Below the pieces are notes generated by a model. The model was not told where the DNA came from. It worked only from the letters and a program-made list of their open reading frames with translations, and did no database searches. A stretch of 64,000 bases of DNA from positions 868,001-932,000 of the forward strand of contig NZ_PDCM01000002.1 in assembly GCF_008634025.1 (NCBI RefSeq), read 5' to 3'. This document shows positions 24,899 through 34,400 of this stretch, in pieces. The number at the start of each line of letters is the position of its first letter. Position 1 is the stretch's first letter. This DNA is from Streptomyces albofaciens JCM 4342. GTDB lineage: Bacteria; Actinomycetota; Actinomycetes; Streptomycetales; Streptomycetaceae. A program made the translations under genes and the position numbers.

Positions 24899-25975
24899 AT
24901 GCGGAGCGTGGGTGTGGAAGAAGAACTGCTCCTGGTGGATCCGTGTTCCGGGCAGCCGCGGGCTGTCGCCGGAACCGTACTGGCCTCGACCCCGCACGAT
25001 TCCACCCTGGACAAGGAACTGCACCGCGAGCAGCTGGAGATCGCCACCCGCCCCAGGACGCTGATCGAGGACCTGGCCGACGAGGTCGGGCACTGGCGCG
25101 GCGAGGCGGCGCACCGGGCGCGCCGGGCCGGTACGGAACTGGTGGCCCTGGCCACCTCGCCCCTGCCCGTCACACCGTCCCTCAGCGGGGACGAGCGCTA
25201 CCAGAGGCTGGTGGAGGAGTTCGGCCGGACCGCGCAGGAGCAGCTGGCCTGCGGCTGCCACATCCACGTGTCCGTGGAGTCCGACGACGAGGGCGTGGCC
25301 GTACTGGACCGCATCCGCCCCTGGCTCCCGACCCTCCTGGCCCTGAGCGCCAACTCGCCCTTCTGGCAGGGCGAGGACACCCGGTACAGCAGCTACCGGA
25401 GCCGGGTGTGGGGCCGCTGGCCGTCCTCCGGGCCCATGGAACCGTTCGGGAGCGCGGAGAACTATCACCGGCGGGTGCAGGAGATGCTGGCGACCGGCAC
25501 CCTGCTCGACGAGGGCATGATCTACTTCGACGCCCGGCTGTCGCGCCACTACCCCACCGTCGAGATCAGGGTCGCCGACGTGTGCCTGCAGTCCGACGAC
25601 ACGGTGCTGCTCGCCGCGCTGACCCGGGGGCTGGTCGAGACGGCCGCCCGCGCGTGGCGCGCGGGCGAGCCGCCGGACTCCGCCGGGATCGGCCTGCTGC
25701 GGCTGGCGACCTGGCGGGCCGGCCGGTCGGGCCTGTCCGGCCCGCTCGTCCATCCGCTCACCTGGACCCCGGCCCCCGCCGAGGCCGTGGTCCGGGCCCT
25801 GCTCGACCACGTCGGCGAGGCCCTGGAGGACATCGGCGACCTGCCGCTCGCCAAAGAAGGCCTCGACATCCTGATGGACCGCGGCAACGGAGCACAGGTA
25901 CAGCGGGAACTGCTGGAGCGGACGGGGGACCTGCGGTCGGTCGTCGGGGAGTGCGTGCGGCGTACTGCGGTTTGA
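24899..25975 (+). CDS. YbdK-type carboxylate-amine ligase (GCS2 family), copy 1
   Basis: A 358-residue member of the glutamate-cysteine ligase family 2. Key motifs are VGVEEELLLVDP (~4-15), the metal/ATP-binding GCHIHVSVES, SPFWQGEDTRYSSYRSRVWGRWP and YPTVEIRVADVC. The family ligates an amino acid carboxylate to an amine with ATP, with gamma-glutamylcysteine as the reference product, and members occur in some specialised pathways. GAGAGAGG precedes the ATG. A close paralogue lies at 42891-43982. The substrate is unknown. Confidence 0.87.
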   Translation: MRSVGVEEELLLVDPCSGQPRAVAGTVLASTPHDSTLDKELHREQLEIATRPRTLIEDLADEVGHWRGEAAHRARRAGTELVALATSPLPVTPSLSGDERYQRLVEEFGRTAQEQLACGCHIHVSVESDDEGVAVLDRIRPWLPTLLALSANSPFWQGEDTRYSSYRSRVWGRWPSSGPMEPFGSAENYHRRVQEMLATGTLLDEGMIYFDARLSRHYPTVEIRVADVCLQSDDTVLLAALTRGLVETAARAWRAGEPPDSAGIGLLRLATWRAGRSGLSGPLVHPLTWTPAPAEAVVRALLDHVGEALEDIGDLPLAKEGLDILMDRGNGAQVQRELLERTGDLRSVVGECVRRTAV

Positions 25976-26254
25976 CGGGACCGAGTTGGCGTTCGGGGAC
26001 GAGCATTCCTTCCCGCCCGGCCTTCTGACCGCCGCTCAGTCAATGCATTTCCACCACCGCCATTTCCCGCCGCGCGGCGCCGCGATGGCAGTCCTTCAGC
26101 GCGGCCATGCGGCTTCGCAATGCTTCCTGAGGTCACCGTGGAATTCTCCGGAATCACAGACGGTGGCCGCTGAAACAGCGTCGGAGGGAAGATCCCGCAA
26201 AAGGCTGCCGATGCCGATGGCCGATGACCACCAAGCGCCGCGCCATTTCCGTTA
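25976..26254. other. Intergenic region, no convincing gene
   Basis: The codon bias of the open frames here is poor and none has a credible ribosome site. The lower GC content (for example around 26030-26060 and 26130-26170) suggests non-coding or decayed DNA between convergent genes. I see no clear terminator hairpin. Confidence 0.5.
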
Positions 26255-26308
26255 CTACGGGCTGTTGGGATCCAGCACTTCCTCGTCGGTGTAAGAGGCG
26301 GGGATCAC
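26255..26308 (-). CDS. Candidate 17-residue ORF coupled to the MmyB-type regulator
   Basis: A GTG start overlaps the regulator's stop (GTGA). The frame encodes an acidic peptide containing SYTDEEVLDPNSP and ends in TAG. The overlap is typical of translational coupling, but the ORF is very short and may be chance. I do not recognise it. Confidence 0.25.
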   Translation of the reverse strand: MIPASYTDEEVLDPNSP

Positions 26309-27369
26309 CGGAGGCCGGACGCGCCTTCGGCGTGCGGTGGGGAAGGCGTGTCCCGGTCGCCCGCGTACGCGCTCAGCGCCGCCAGCTGTCCGGCCGTCGC
26401 GTCGTCCGACGGCATGCAGGAGACGAGCGTGACCCCAGGCGTGTCGACCGGGGTGAGTTTGACGTAGTCGAAGGTCAGGCGGCCCAGGCGCGGGTGGTCG
26501 AAGACGCGGCGGGTGGGGCGGAACTCCGCGATGTCATGGGTGTCCCACCAGGTGCGGAATTCCGGACTGCGGGTGCGGAGGTCGGCGGTCAGGCGGGTGA
26601 ACGCCGGGTCGCCGGTGTGCCGGTCGGCGCTGGCGCGGTACTGCTCCAGCAGCGTACGGGCCTGGTCGGGCCAGTCGGTCAGGAGCGTACGGATACGGGG
26701 GTCGGTGAAGACCAGGCGGAGCAGATTGCGTTCGGGATCGCCCCAGTGGGCCGGGTCGCCGATGAGGCCCGCCTCGGCGCGGTTCCAGGCCAGCAGGTCC
26801 CAGTTGGCGGCGACCACGTACGCCGGGTGCGGGTCGAGCGCGTCCACGAGCCGCTGCAACGGCCGGCCGCCGGCCCGTGCCGCGTCGGGTGCCGGCAGCG
26901 GATGGCCGGCCAGGGCGAACAGGTGGCGCGTCTCGGCCGGGGACAGGCACAGGACCCGGGCCAGGCTGTGCAGGACCTGGCGGCTCACGGTGATGTCCCT
27001 GGCCTGTTCGAGCCAGGTGTACCACGTCACGCTGACACCCGACAGGGTCGCGACCTCCTCGCGGCGCAGGCCGGGCGTACGGCGGCGCGGGCCCGCCGGG
27101 AGGCCTGCGTCAGCGGGGGCGAGGCGTTCCCGGCGGGAGCGGAGGAAGGCGGCCAGCACCCGGCGCCGCTCCGGACCGGCCGCCGTTGCCTGCTCCGCGC
27201 CGGTCGTTGATGCCTGCTCCGGTCCGGCCGCCGGCGTCTGCTGCTCCCGGCCGGCCACCGTCGCCTGCTCCGGGCCGGTCATCGATGCCCGCACCCGGCC
27301 GATCGCCATCGCTTCCCCGCCCGGCGCGGCCCCGCGCCCTCCGCTTCCCCTGGCTTCCCGCCCGCTCAT
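26305..27369 (-). CDS. MmyB-type XRE transcriptional regulator
   Basis: About 354 residues from the ATG at 27369. The HTH is at ~95-150 (GLRREEVATLSGVSVTWYTWLEQ), followed by the MmyB ligand-binding PAS-like domain (AYVVAANWDLLAWNRAEAGL; LTFDYVKLTP; PGVTLVSCMPSDD). The first ~65 residues are low-complexity with repeated GPEQAT-like units, so the true start may be further in (for example ATG 27282). It is divergent from an MFS pump gene 129 bp away, so it probably controls that pump. MmyB-like regulators are numerous in Streptomyces and their ligands (suspected fatty acids) are mostly unknown. Confidence 0.85.
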   Translation of the reverse strand: MSGREARGSGGRGAAPGGEAMAIGRVRASMTGPEQATVAGREQQTPAAGPEQASTTGAEQATAAGPERRRVLAAFLRSRRERLAPADAGLPAGPRRRTPGLRREEVATLSGVSVTWYTWLEQARDITVSRQVLHSLARVLCLSPAETRHLFALAGHPLPAPDAARAGGRPLQRLVDALDPHPAYVVAANWDLLAWNRAEAGLIGDPAHWGDPERNLLRLVFTDPRIRTLLTDWPDQARTLLEQYRASADRHTGDPAFTRLTADLRTRSPEFRTWWDTHDIAEFRPTRRVFDHPRLGRLTFDYVKLTPVDTPGVTLVSCMPSDDATAGQLAALSAYAGDRDTPSPPHAEGASGLR

Positions 27370-27497
27370 CGCGGTTCTTCCCCACCCGTCCATCCGCTCG
27401 CGGTGCGTCCTCCTACGGCACACCCCAAAGGGGTACCGCCGCCACCAGCATAAACGGCCTCTGTACCGCGGTCCGGGCCCCAACGAGGGTCGGGATC

Positions 27498-28988
27498 ATG
27501 ACGTACACCAGGCCACCGGCAGACCCCGGAAACGGCGTCCGCGCAACGGAAGCGGACCATGCCCCTACGCACGCCCACGCCGCGCCGTCCCCCTGGCGCG
27601 CCCTCTCCGTCGTCCTCATCGGCATCTTCGTGGCCGTACTGGACACCTTCATCGTCCTGGTGGCCACCCCGGCCATCCAGCGGGACCTGCACGCCTCGGA
27701 CGCGGACGTGCAACTCGTCCTCGCCGGATACCAGCTCGCCTACGCCGTCGCCCTGATCACCGGTGCCCGTCTCGGCGACCTGATCGGCCGCAAGCGGTGC
27801 TTCCTGATCGGCATGGCTCTCTTCACGCTCGCTTCGGTGGCCTGTGCCGCCGCGCCCGGCGCCGGGGCGCTGATCGGCGCGCGGCTCGTCCAGGGGCTCG
27901 GCGCCGCCGTGATGTCGCCGCAGGTCTTCTCGACCATCCAGGTGCTGCTGCCGCCGGAGCGGCGCGCGCGGGCGTTCGGTGTGCTCGGCGCGGTCATCGG
28001 TACGGCGGGGGTCGCCGGGCAGCTCCTCGGTGGCGTGCTGGTCTCCGCCGACCTCTTCGGTACGTCCTGGCGCCCGATCTTCTGGGTGAACGTACCCGTC
28101 GGCCTGCTCACGCTGGCGCTGGCGGCCGTCCTCGTACCCGAGTCGCGGGCCCCGGAGGCCCGCCGCCTCGACCTGGCGGGCACGGCCGTACTGACGCCCG
28201 CGCTCTTCCTCCTCGTCGTACCGCTAGTCGAGGGCCGGGAGGCCGGCTGGCCGCTGTGGACGTGGCTCAGCCCGGTCCTGGGGGCACTCGCCCTCGCCGC
28301 GTTCGCGCGCGTGGAACGCCGGGTGGAGGCACGCGGCGGTTCCCCTCTCGTACGGCTGCGCCTGCTGCGGTCCCGCGCCTTCGCGGTCGGGATGCTCCTG
28401 GTCCTGCTCACCTACTTCGGGATCAACTCCTTCTTCCTGGTCCTGTCCGTCACCTTGCAGGACGGCCTCGGCCTGGACACCCTCGCCGCCGGCGCCTTCT
28501 ACCTGCCCTTCGCGGCGGCCTTCTTCGCCGGCAGCCTCGTCGCCGGACGCCTGGCCTCCTACGGGCGGCGCCTGTTGCGGGCCGGGGCGCTCGTCCTCGC
28601 CCTCGGTCACGCAGGCGCCATCGCCGTCGTCCTCCAGGCCGGTGCCGCGCTGACCGCCCGGCTCCTCGTCGTACCGCTGCTGGTGATCGGCGCGGGCACC
28701 GGCGCGCTGGTCACACCGCTGCTCAATGCCGTACTCGCCCGCGTACGGCCCGCGGAGATCGGCATGGCCTCCGGCATCCTGTCCACCGGCCAGCAGGTGG
28801 GCGGCTCGGTCGGCGTCGCCGCCGTCGGCGTCATCTTCTACGGCACGCTGGGCGGCGCCGCACCCCACGACCCGAGCGCGTACGGGTCCGCCCTGGCCGC
28901 CGCGCTGGCCTTCTGCCTGGCACTGGCCGTCACGGTGTCCGTCCTGCTGCGGGCGCTGCCGCAGCCGCCCAGAGCACCCGGGGCATAG
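27498..28988 (+). CDS. MFS drug/H+ antiporter, DHA2 (14-TM) type
   Basis: A 496-residue multidrug-type efflux pump with about 14 membrane segments. Motif A is GARLGDLIGRKR, motif C is GAVIGTAGVAGQLLGG, and an acidic TM1 motif is present (VLDTFIVLVATPAIQRDL). GAGGG precedes the ATG. It is divergently transcribed from the MmyB-type regulator, the classic arrangement for an inducible exporter. The substrate is unknown; it could export a product of a neighbouring cluster. Confidence 0.88.
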   Translation: MTYTRPPADPGNGVRATEADHAPTHAHAAPSPWRALSVVLIGIFVAVLDTFIVLVATPAIQRDLHASDADVQLVLAGYQLAYAVALITGARLGDLIGRKRCFLIGMALFTLASVACAAAPGAGALIGARLVQGLGAAVMSPQVFSTIQVLLPPERRARAFGVLGAVIGTAGVAGQLLGGVLVSADLFGTSWRPIFWVNVPVGLLTLALAAVLVPESRAPEARRLDLAGTAVLTPALFLLVVPLVEGREAGWPLWTWLSPVLGALALAAFARVERRVEARGGSPLVRLRLLRSRAFAVGMLLVLLTYFGINSFFLVLSVTLQDGLGLDTLAAGAFYLPFAAAFFAGSLVAGRLASYGRRLLRAGALVLALGHAGAIAVVLQAGAALTARLLVVPLLVIGAGTGALVTPLLNAVLARVRPAEIGMASGILSTGQQVGGSVGVAAVGVIFYGTLGGAAPHDPSAYGSALAAALAFCLALAVTVSVLLRALPQPPRAPGA

Positions 28989-29103
28989 CGAAAGGCGGCA
29001 CATCAGCGGGCGTTTGAGTCGCCGGGACCGCGGAGGGCCACCGGACCCGGCATGGAAAGATCACCCCATCACGCATGGACAGTTTCGGTGACGGAGGACG
29101 CTG

Positions 29104-29667
29104 ATGTTCGCGATATCCCTGGGCGACGACGGTGCGGAGCTGTGTCCGCTCGAACCCTGGCAGGCCGGGGAACTGCTGGCCCACATCGACCGGGGGCGGG
29201 AGTTCATCGGGCAGTACAACCAGCTGCCGGAGGTGCTCCACGACCTGGACGCGTGCCGCGCGTTCCTCCGTACGTACGCGGAGAAGGCCGCCTCCGACAC
29301 CGGGCGCCTGTACGGGATCCGGACCGACGGGACGCTGGTCGGCACGGTCTTCTTCCGGACGATGGACGTCGCGCAGGGCACCGCCGAGCTGGGCTGCTGG
29401 CTGGAGCCTGCGGCGGCGGGCAAGGGACTGGTGACCCGGGCCGTACGGCTGCTCGTCGACTGGGCCGTGGAGGAGCGGGGCATCCACCGCGTGGAGTGGT
29501 GGGCCGCGGCGGAGAACGTGCCCAGCATCGCGGTGGCCCGGCGGCTGGGGATGACGCGGGAGGGGGTCGCGCGCCAGAGCTACCTGTACCGGGGCAAGCG
29601 GCACGACATGGAGCTCTGGTCGGTGCTGGCGCCGGAGTGGCGGGCGCGGCGGACGGCGGACCGCTGA
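29104..29667 (+). CDS. GNAT acetyltransferase, RimJ/RimL-like
   Basis: A 187-residue N-acetyltransferase. Acetyl-CoA-binding and RimJ/L signatures are present: ELGCWLEPAAAGKGLVTRAVRLLVDWA, HRVEWWAAAENVPSIAVARRLGMTREG. GGAGGACGCTG directly precedes the ATG. Substrates of this family include ribosomal proteins, antibiotics and small amines, and this one cannot be assigned. It is monocistronic, with a hairpin just after it. Confidence 0.87.
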   Translation: MFAISLGDDGAELCPLEPWQAGELLAHIDRGREFIGQYNQLPEVLHDLDACRAFLRTYAEKAASDTGRLYGIRTDGTLVGTVFFRTMDVAQGTAELGCWLEPAAAGKGLVTRAVRLLVDWAVEERGIHRVEWWAAAENVPSIAVARRLGMTREGVARQSYLYRGKRHDMELWSVLAPEWRARRTADR

Positions 29668-29671
29668 CGCC

Positions 29672-29689
29672 CGGCCGGCCATCCGGCCG
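29672..29689 (+). terminator. Hairpin after the acetyltransferase gene
   Basis: CGGCCGG and CCGGCCG form a 7-bp stem with a 4-nt CCAT loop, starting 4 nt after the stop codon. No U-tract follows, as usual in Streptomyces. Confidence 0.5.
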
Positions 29690-30009
29690 AGCCCCGTAGG
29701 TCCTTCCGGAAGGGGCGCCACCAGGCAAACCTTCCGGGCGGGATACCGCGGAAGTTGTACAACCCGCGTCGCTACCACCGTTGATGGAGCGCGGATGTCA
29801 GCTCCTGGTTGCCCCGAACTCCCTTCGTGGGTTGACGAAGAGCACCCCTCCGTGCGGATAGCTTCTCCCCGTGCCGCGCTGAGGCGGACGGGGCCGTCAC
29901 CACCGGAGTCGCCCCAGCGCTGTACGGCCATCAGTGGGCGCACCGGTACGGCCGACGGCGTGCATGCCGGCCGGGCCGGTGGCGCCCCACGACCCGAAGG
30001 GGGAACGCA
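29690..30009 (+). promoter_or_regulatory. Upstream region of the secreted peptidoglycan-binding protein
   Basis: 320 bp without a gene. It contains a perfect 10-bp palindrome GTTGTACAAC (29754-29763) and a possible vegetative promoter: TTGACG at 29832-29837 and GGATAG at 29856-29861 with an 18-nt spacer. AAGGGGGA just upstream of 30010 serves as the ribosome site. Confidence 0.4.
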
Positions 30010-30459
30010 ATGCGACCGAACGTCATGACGAGGACCCTCGTCAGTGTCGCCGCCGCCGTCGGCATCGCCGCCGGGGGCCTGGCGGGGGCGGGCACCAGCT
30101 TCGCGGCGTCCGCGCCCGCGGCCCAGCCGGCGGTGAGCGCCGAGTCCGTCACCGTGCTGGCGGTGAACAACCTCGGCCTGTCCGCCGCGGAAGCCAAGAA
30201 GGTCCAGCGCTGGCTCAAGACGTACTGGAGCTACACCGGGGCGATCGACGGGCAGCTGGGCACGGGCAGCTGGAAGGCGTTCCAGCGCTGCCTCAAGGCG
30301 AACTGGGGCTACACCGGGGCGATCGACGGAAAGGTCGGGTCCGGCACCATCAAGGCGCTGCAGCGTCTGCTGAAGAACTGGGGCTACAACGGGGCGGTCG
30401 ACGGTATCTGGGGCTCGGGCAGCAAGGCCGCGTTCAAACGGTTCGCCAACGGCATCTAG
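30010..30459 (+). CDS. Secreted peptidoglycan-binding-like repeat protein
   Basis: 149 residues. A signal peptide (~1-36: basic start, VSVAAAVGIAAGGLAGAG, cleavage near SFAASA) is followed by three short PG-binding-type-1-like repeats (VQRWLKTYWSYTGAIDGQLG, a second at FQRCLKANWGYTGAIDG, a third at LQRLLKNWGYNGAVDG). There is no catalytic domain. It probably binds the cell wall or another surface polymer. A strong hairpin terminator follows. Confidence 0.85.
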   Translation: MRPNVMTRTLVSVAAAVGIAAGGLAGAGTSFAASAPAAQPAVSAESVTVLAVNNLGLSAAEAKKVQRWLKTYWSYTGAIDGQLGTGSWKAFQRCLKANWGYTGAIDGKVGSGTIKALQRLLKNWGYNGAVDGIWGSGSKAAFKRFANGI

Positions 30460-30499
30460 TTGCTGACCGGCAGCTGACCCCCAGGGGGGAGAGAACCGC

Positions 30500-30534
30500 A
30501 TCGGGCGGCGCGCATCATCTGCGCGCCGCCCGAT
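30500..30534 (+). terminator. Strong hairpin terminator
   Basis: A 14-bp perfect stem (ATCGGGCGGCGCGC / GCGCGCCGCCCGAT) closes a 7-nt loop, 40 nt after the stop of the peptidoglycan-binding protein gene. Confidence 0.8.
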
Positions 30535-30937
30535 CGCTGTTGGTGCGGGCGCTGTCGCCGGGCCGCGTCACCGGCACCGCGGGGCGCACGGCGGCGTGGA
30601 CGGTGGTACACCGGCTCCCGGCAGGCTCGCGTTTGCTCACCAGAACGTTCCGCATCATCCGCATGAGTGAACACCGACGGCGAATTGCTGGGTAATTGCC
30701 TAGTGCACCCGCTTTTCCGGGTGACCTGGAGGACAGGGCGACCCGCCCGGCCTGCCCCGCGGTGCCGGCCGCGCACCGGTCGCACGGGCCGGGCGCGGTA
30801 CGCGGCACCCGGCCGGCCGCCCCTCGGCGGCGTCCCGCCGGACGCGCCGGCCGGCCCTTCCCGCCCGGCCGCTCCCCGCGTTCCCGCTCCGTTCTCCTGC
30901 ACACGATTCCTCCTGCACACGATGGGGTTGATCCGAC
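30535..30937. other. Intergenic region with a small hairpin
   Basis: No supported gene. An AT-richer patch (30680-30703) is followed by a 6-bp inverted repeat CACCCG-CTTTTC-CGGGTG (30706-30723), which could be an operator or leader hairpin for the split-barrel oxidoreductase gene downstream. Confidence 0.4.
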
Positions 30938-31384
30938 ATGTCCCTTGCGATGAACGCGGCCGGCCGGGAGGCGTTCCTCGCCGGTGCCCACGTGGCCGTG
31001 CTGGGCGTCGGCGCCCCGGACGGCCCGCCGCTGCTCGTGCCCGTCTGGTACGCCTACCGCCCGGGCGGCGAGATCGTCGTCCTGACCGGCCGGAAGTCCG
31101 TCAAGGCCCGGCGCATCCGCGCGGCGGGCCGGCTCTCCCTCTGCGTCCAGCGGGAGGCGGCGCCGTACAAGTACGTCAGCGTCGAGGGCCCGGTGACCGC
31201 CTTCGAGGACCGGGTGGACGCGGCCGAGCGGGCCGCGCTGGCGCACCGCTATCTGCCGCCGGAGACCGCCCGCGCCTACCTGGCCGCCACGGCGGACCAG
31301 CTCACCACCGACGTGACCGTACGGATGCGCCCCGAGCGGTGGCGCACCGCCGACTTCGCCTCCTTCGCCGCCGCGTTCAGCTGA
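30938..31384 (+). CDS. PNPOx-like split-barrel flavin/F420-binding protein
   Basis: A 148-residue member of the pyridoxamine-phosphate-oxidase-like FMN/F420-binding split-barrel family (FLAGAHVAVLGVGAPDGPPLLVPVWYAY; KARRIRAAGRLSLCVQ; YKYVSVEGPVTAFED). In actinomycetes many members use F420H2 or bind heme or biliverdin. It lies 96 bp upstream of the A-T-reductase gene on the same strand and may be co-transcribed with it. Substrate and cofactor are uncertain. Confidence 0.8.
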   Translation: MSLAMNAAGREAFLAGAHVAVLGVGAPDGPPLLVPVWYAYRPGGEIVVLTGRKSVKARRIRAAGRLSLCVQREAAPYKYVSVEGPVTAFEDRVDAAERAALAHRYLPPETARAYLAATADQLTTDVTVRMRPERWRTADFASFAAAFS

Positions 31385-31480
31385 TCCGGGCCGCCCCGCC
31401 CCAGGGCTCCCCCTCCGCCGACCTCCCCTTTCGCTGCCCGCCCGGCCGTGCCGGGCCGTCGACCGTTGCGAGGTACTGAC

Positions 31481-34400
31481 ATGCCGCGACCCGCCCAGAC
31501 GTCCGGCCGGCCGGACCGGACCGGACCGTGGAACGACACGGTGACGCCGTATCCACGCGACCACTGCCTGCACGAACTGTTCGAGGAACGGGCGCGGGCC
31601 GCGCCCCGCGCGCCCGCCGTCCGGCACGGCGACCGCACCCTGACCTACGGTGAACTGAGCCGGTGTTCCGACGCCCTCGCCCGGCGGCTGCTGACCGCCG
31701 GTGTCCGGCCCGGCAGCACCGTGGGGGTACTGGGCGGCCGGTGCCCCGAGGCGCTGGTGGCCTTCCTCGCCGCCCTCAAGTGCGGTGCGGTGTACGTGCC
31801 GTTGGACGACGCCTACCCGCCCGCCCGGTTGCGCGCGATGGCCGAGGAGGCCGATGTACGGGTCGCCGTCGCGCTGCCGGGCAGCACCAGCCGGGTGCGC
31901 GGACTGCGCGCCTGTATCGAGGGCGATCTCACCGCGCCGGCGCCGGGGGCGGGCGCGTGCGACCCGACCGGGCCCCCGGCGCCGCGGGCCGCCGCCCCGG
32001 AGGACTGCGCGTACATCATGTTCACCTCCGGCTCGACCGGCCGTCCGAAGCCCGTCGCGATCCCGCACCGCGGCGTGGTGCGCCTGGCCTCCTCCGGCCC
32101 CTGGCTGTCGCCGCCCGCGCCCGGGGAGCGGGTGCTGCACGCGTACAGCTGCTCCTCCGACGCCTCGACGATCGAGATCTGGACGGCGCTGCTGTCCGGG
32201 GCCTGCCTGGTGGTCGCGGAGCGGGAGCAGCTGCTGTCGGTGGACGCGCTGGAGCGGCTGCTGCGCGAGGAGGGCGTGGCGGTGGCCTTCCTGACCGCGG
32301 GGGTGCTGCACCACGTGGCCCGCAACCGGCCCGAGGCGCTGCGCGGCCTGCGGTTCGTCTCGGCGGGCGGCGAGGCGCTCGATGCCCGGCTGTGCCGCCG
32401 GGTGCTGGCCGCCTGCCCGGGGATCACCCTCGTCAATTTCTACGGGCCCACCGAGAACAGCGTCGTCTCCAGTGCGTACGTCGTCCGCGACCTGCCCGCC
32501 GACGCGGCCACCGTGCCCATCGGGCGCCCCTTCCCCAACTCCACCTGCCACGTGCTGCGCGCCGACGGCACGCCCGCCGGGCCCGGTGAGGAAGGCGATC
32601 TGCTCGTCGGGGGCGACGGCATCGCCCTCGGCTACCTCAACGACCCGGTCCTGACCGCCGAGCGCTTCCTCGACGATCCTTTCGGCCCCCGCCCCGGCGG
32701 GCGCCTGTACCGCACGGGCGACCGGGCGCGGTGGCGGCCGGACGGCGTCCTGGAGTACCGGGGGCGCCACGACCGGCAGGTCAAACTGCGCGGCTTCCGC
32801 GTGGAGCTGGACGAGATCGAGACACGGCTGCGCTCCCACGAGGCCGTCGGGGAGGCGGTCGTCGAGCTCGACGGGGAAGGGGCACGCGCCCGGCCGGTGG
32901 CCTTCGTGACACCGGCGCGCCCCGGCGGGGCGGTCGCGGTCGGGCAGGTGCGCGCGTATGTGGCGTCCTGGCTGCCCGCACCCGCCGTACCGGCGCGCAT
33001 CCACGTCCTGGACCGGTTCCCCGTCACCGGTGCGGGCAAGGTCGACCGGCGCGCCCTGGTGGCCCGGACGATGGCGCCCGGGGGCCGCGACGACTCCCGC
33101 CCGGACACCGCCGTACGCGCCGGTTCCGGGCGAACCGGCACCGGGCCGTACGCGGGCGGGTCCGCCGGGCAAACGGATGCGACCGGGAACGGCGACGCGA
33201 ACGCAAACGGGCAACGCCCGGCGTCCGCGGCGGGTTCCGAGGCCGGGGGCGGCGCGACGGGAGACGGTTCCGGTCTGCTGGGCGTGCTCGCCGACGTCTG
33301 GGAGCACATCCTGCGCGTCCGCCCGGCGCCCGCCGACAGCTTCTTCGACCTCGGCGGCGACTCGCTGCTCATCGCCGAGGCCACTACGCGGACGATGACC
33401 GCGCTGGGCATGGACGCCGCGCACGGCACCTCCCTCGTCCGCGGTCTGCTGCGGGAGCCGACGCTCGGCGCGTACGCGGCGGCGGTGGACCGGGCGCTGC
33501 GGGCCGACCGCGCCGGACGCCGGACCGGTTCCGCGCCCGCCGCGGAGGCGGACTTCCTGCGCGAGGCGCGCCTGGGGCTACGCCCGCCGCCCGTCCGCGG
33601 CCCCGTCCCCCGCTGGCGCGACCCGGCGCGCGTCCTGGTCACCGGCGCGACCGGCTTCGTGGGCGCCTTCCTGCTGGACCGGCTCGCCCACGCCACCGGC
33701 GCCGAGCTGCTCTGCCCCGTACGGGCACGGGACGCGGCACACGCGCGGCGCCGGGTGTGCTCCAACGCCGCCCGCTACGGTCTCGACACCGCCCCGTACC
33801 GACAGCGCCTGACCTGCTTCCCCGCCGACCTGGCCGCGCCGCGCCTGGGCCTGTCCGAGGAACGTTTCACGCGGCTGGGCGGGACCGCGGACCTGATCCT
33901 GCACGCCGGGGCGCGCGTCAACTTCCTCTATCCGTACGCCGCGCTGCGCCCGGCCAACGTCGACGGCACGCGGGAACTGGTGCGGCTCGCCGCCGGACGG
34001 CGCATACCCCTGCACTTCCTGTCCACCATCGCCGTCCTGGCGGGCTTCGGCACCGCGGGCGTGCGGCAGGTGGCCGAGGACGCGCCGCTGGCCCACGCCG
34101 ACCGTCTGACCATGGGGTACGCGGAGAGCAAGTGGGTCGCCGAGCGGCTGCTGAAGGAAGCGGCCCGGGCGGGGCTGCCGGTGACGGTGCACCGTCCGTA
34201 CGAGGTCACCGGCGAGCAGCGGACCGGGATCTGCAACACCGAGACGGCGATCAGCTCCCTCTTCCGGGTGATCGCGGAGACCGGTGTCGCGCCCGACGTG
34301 CCGCTGCCGCTGGACTTCGTACCGGTCGACCACCTGGCCGCCGCGGTGGTGCACCTGGCGACCCACGAGCCGGCCGACGGCCGCACCTACCACCTCACCA

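Noticed and set aside
25986..26294. 102-codon frame between copy 1 of the YbdK ligase and the MmyB regulator, ending in a Ser/Thr-rich tail reminiscent of peptide precursors
   Set aside because: No ribosome site, poor codon bias, no modification enzyme nearby, and convergent-gene context; treated as intergenic.
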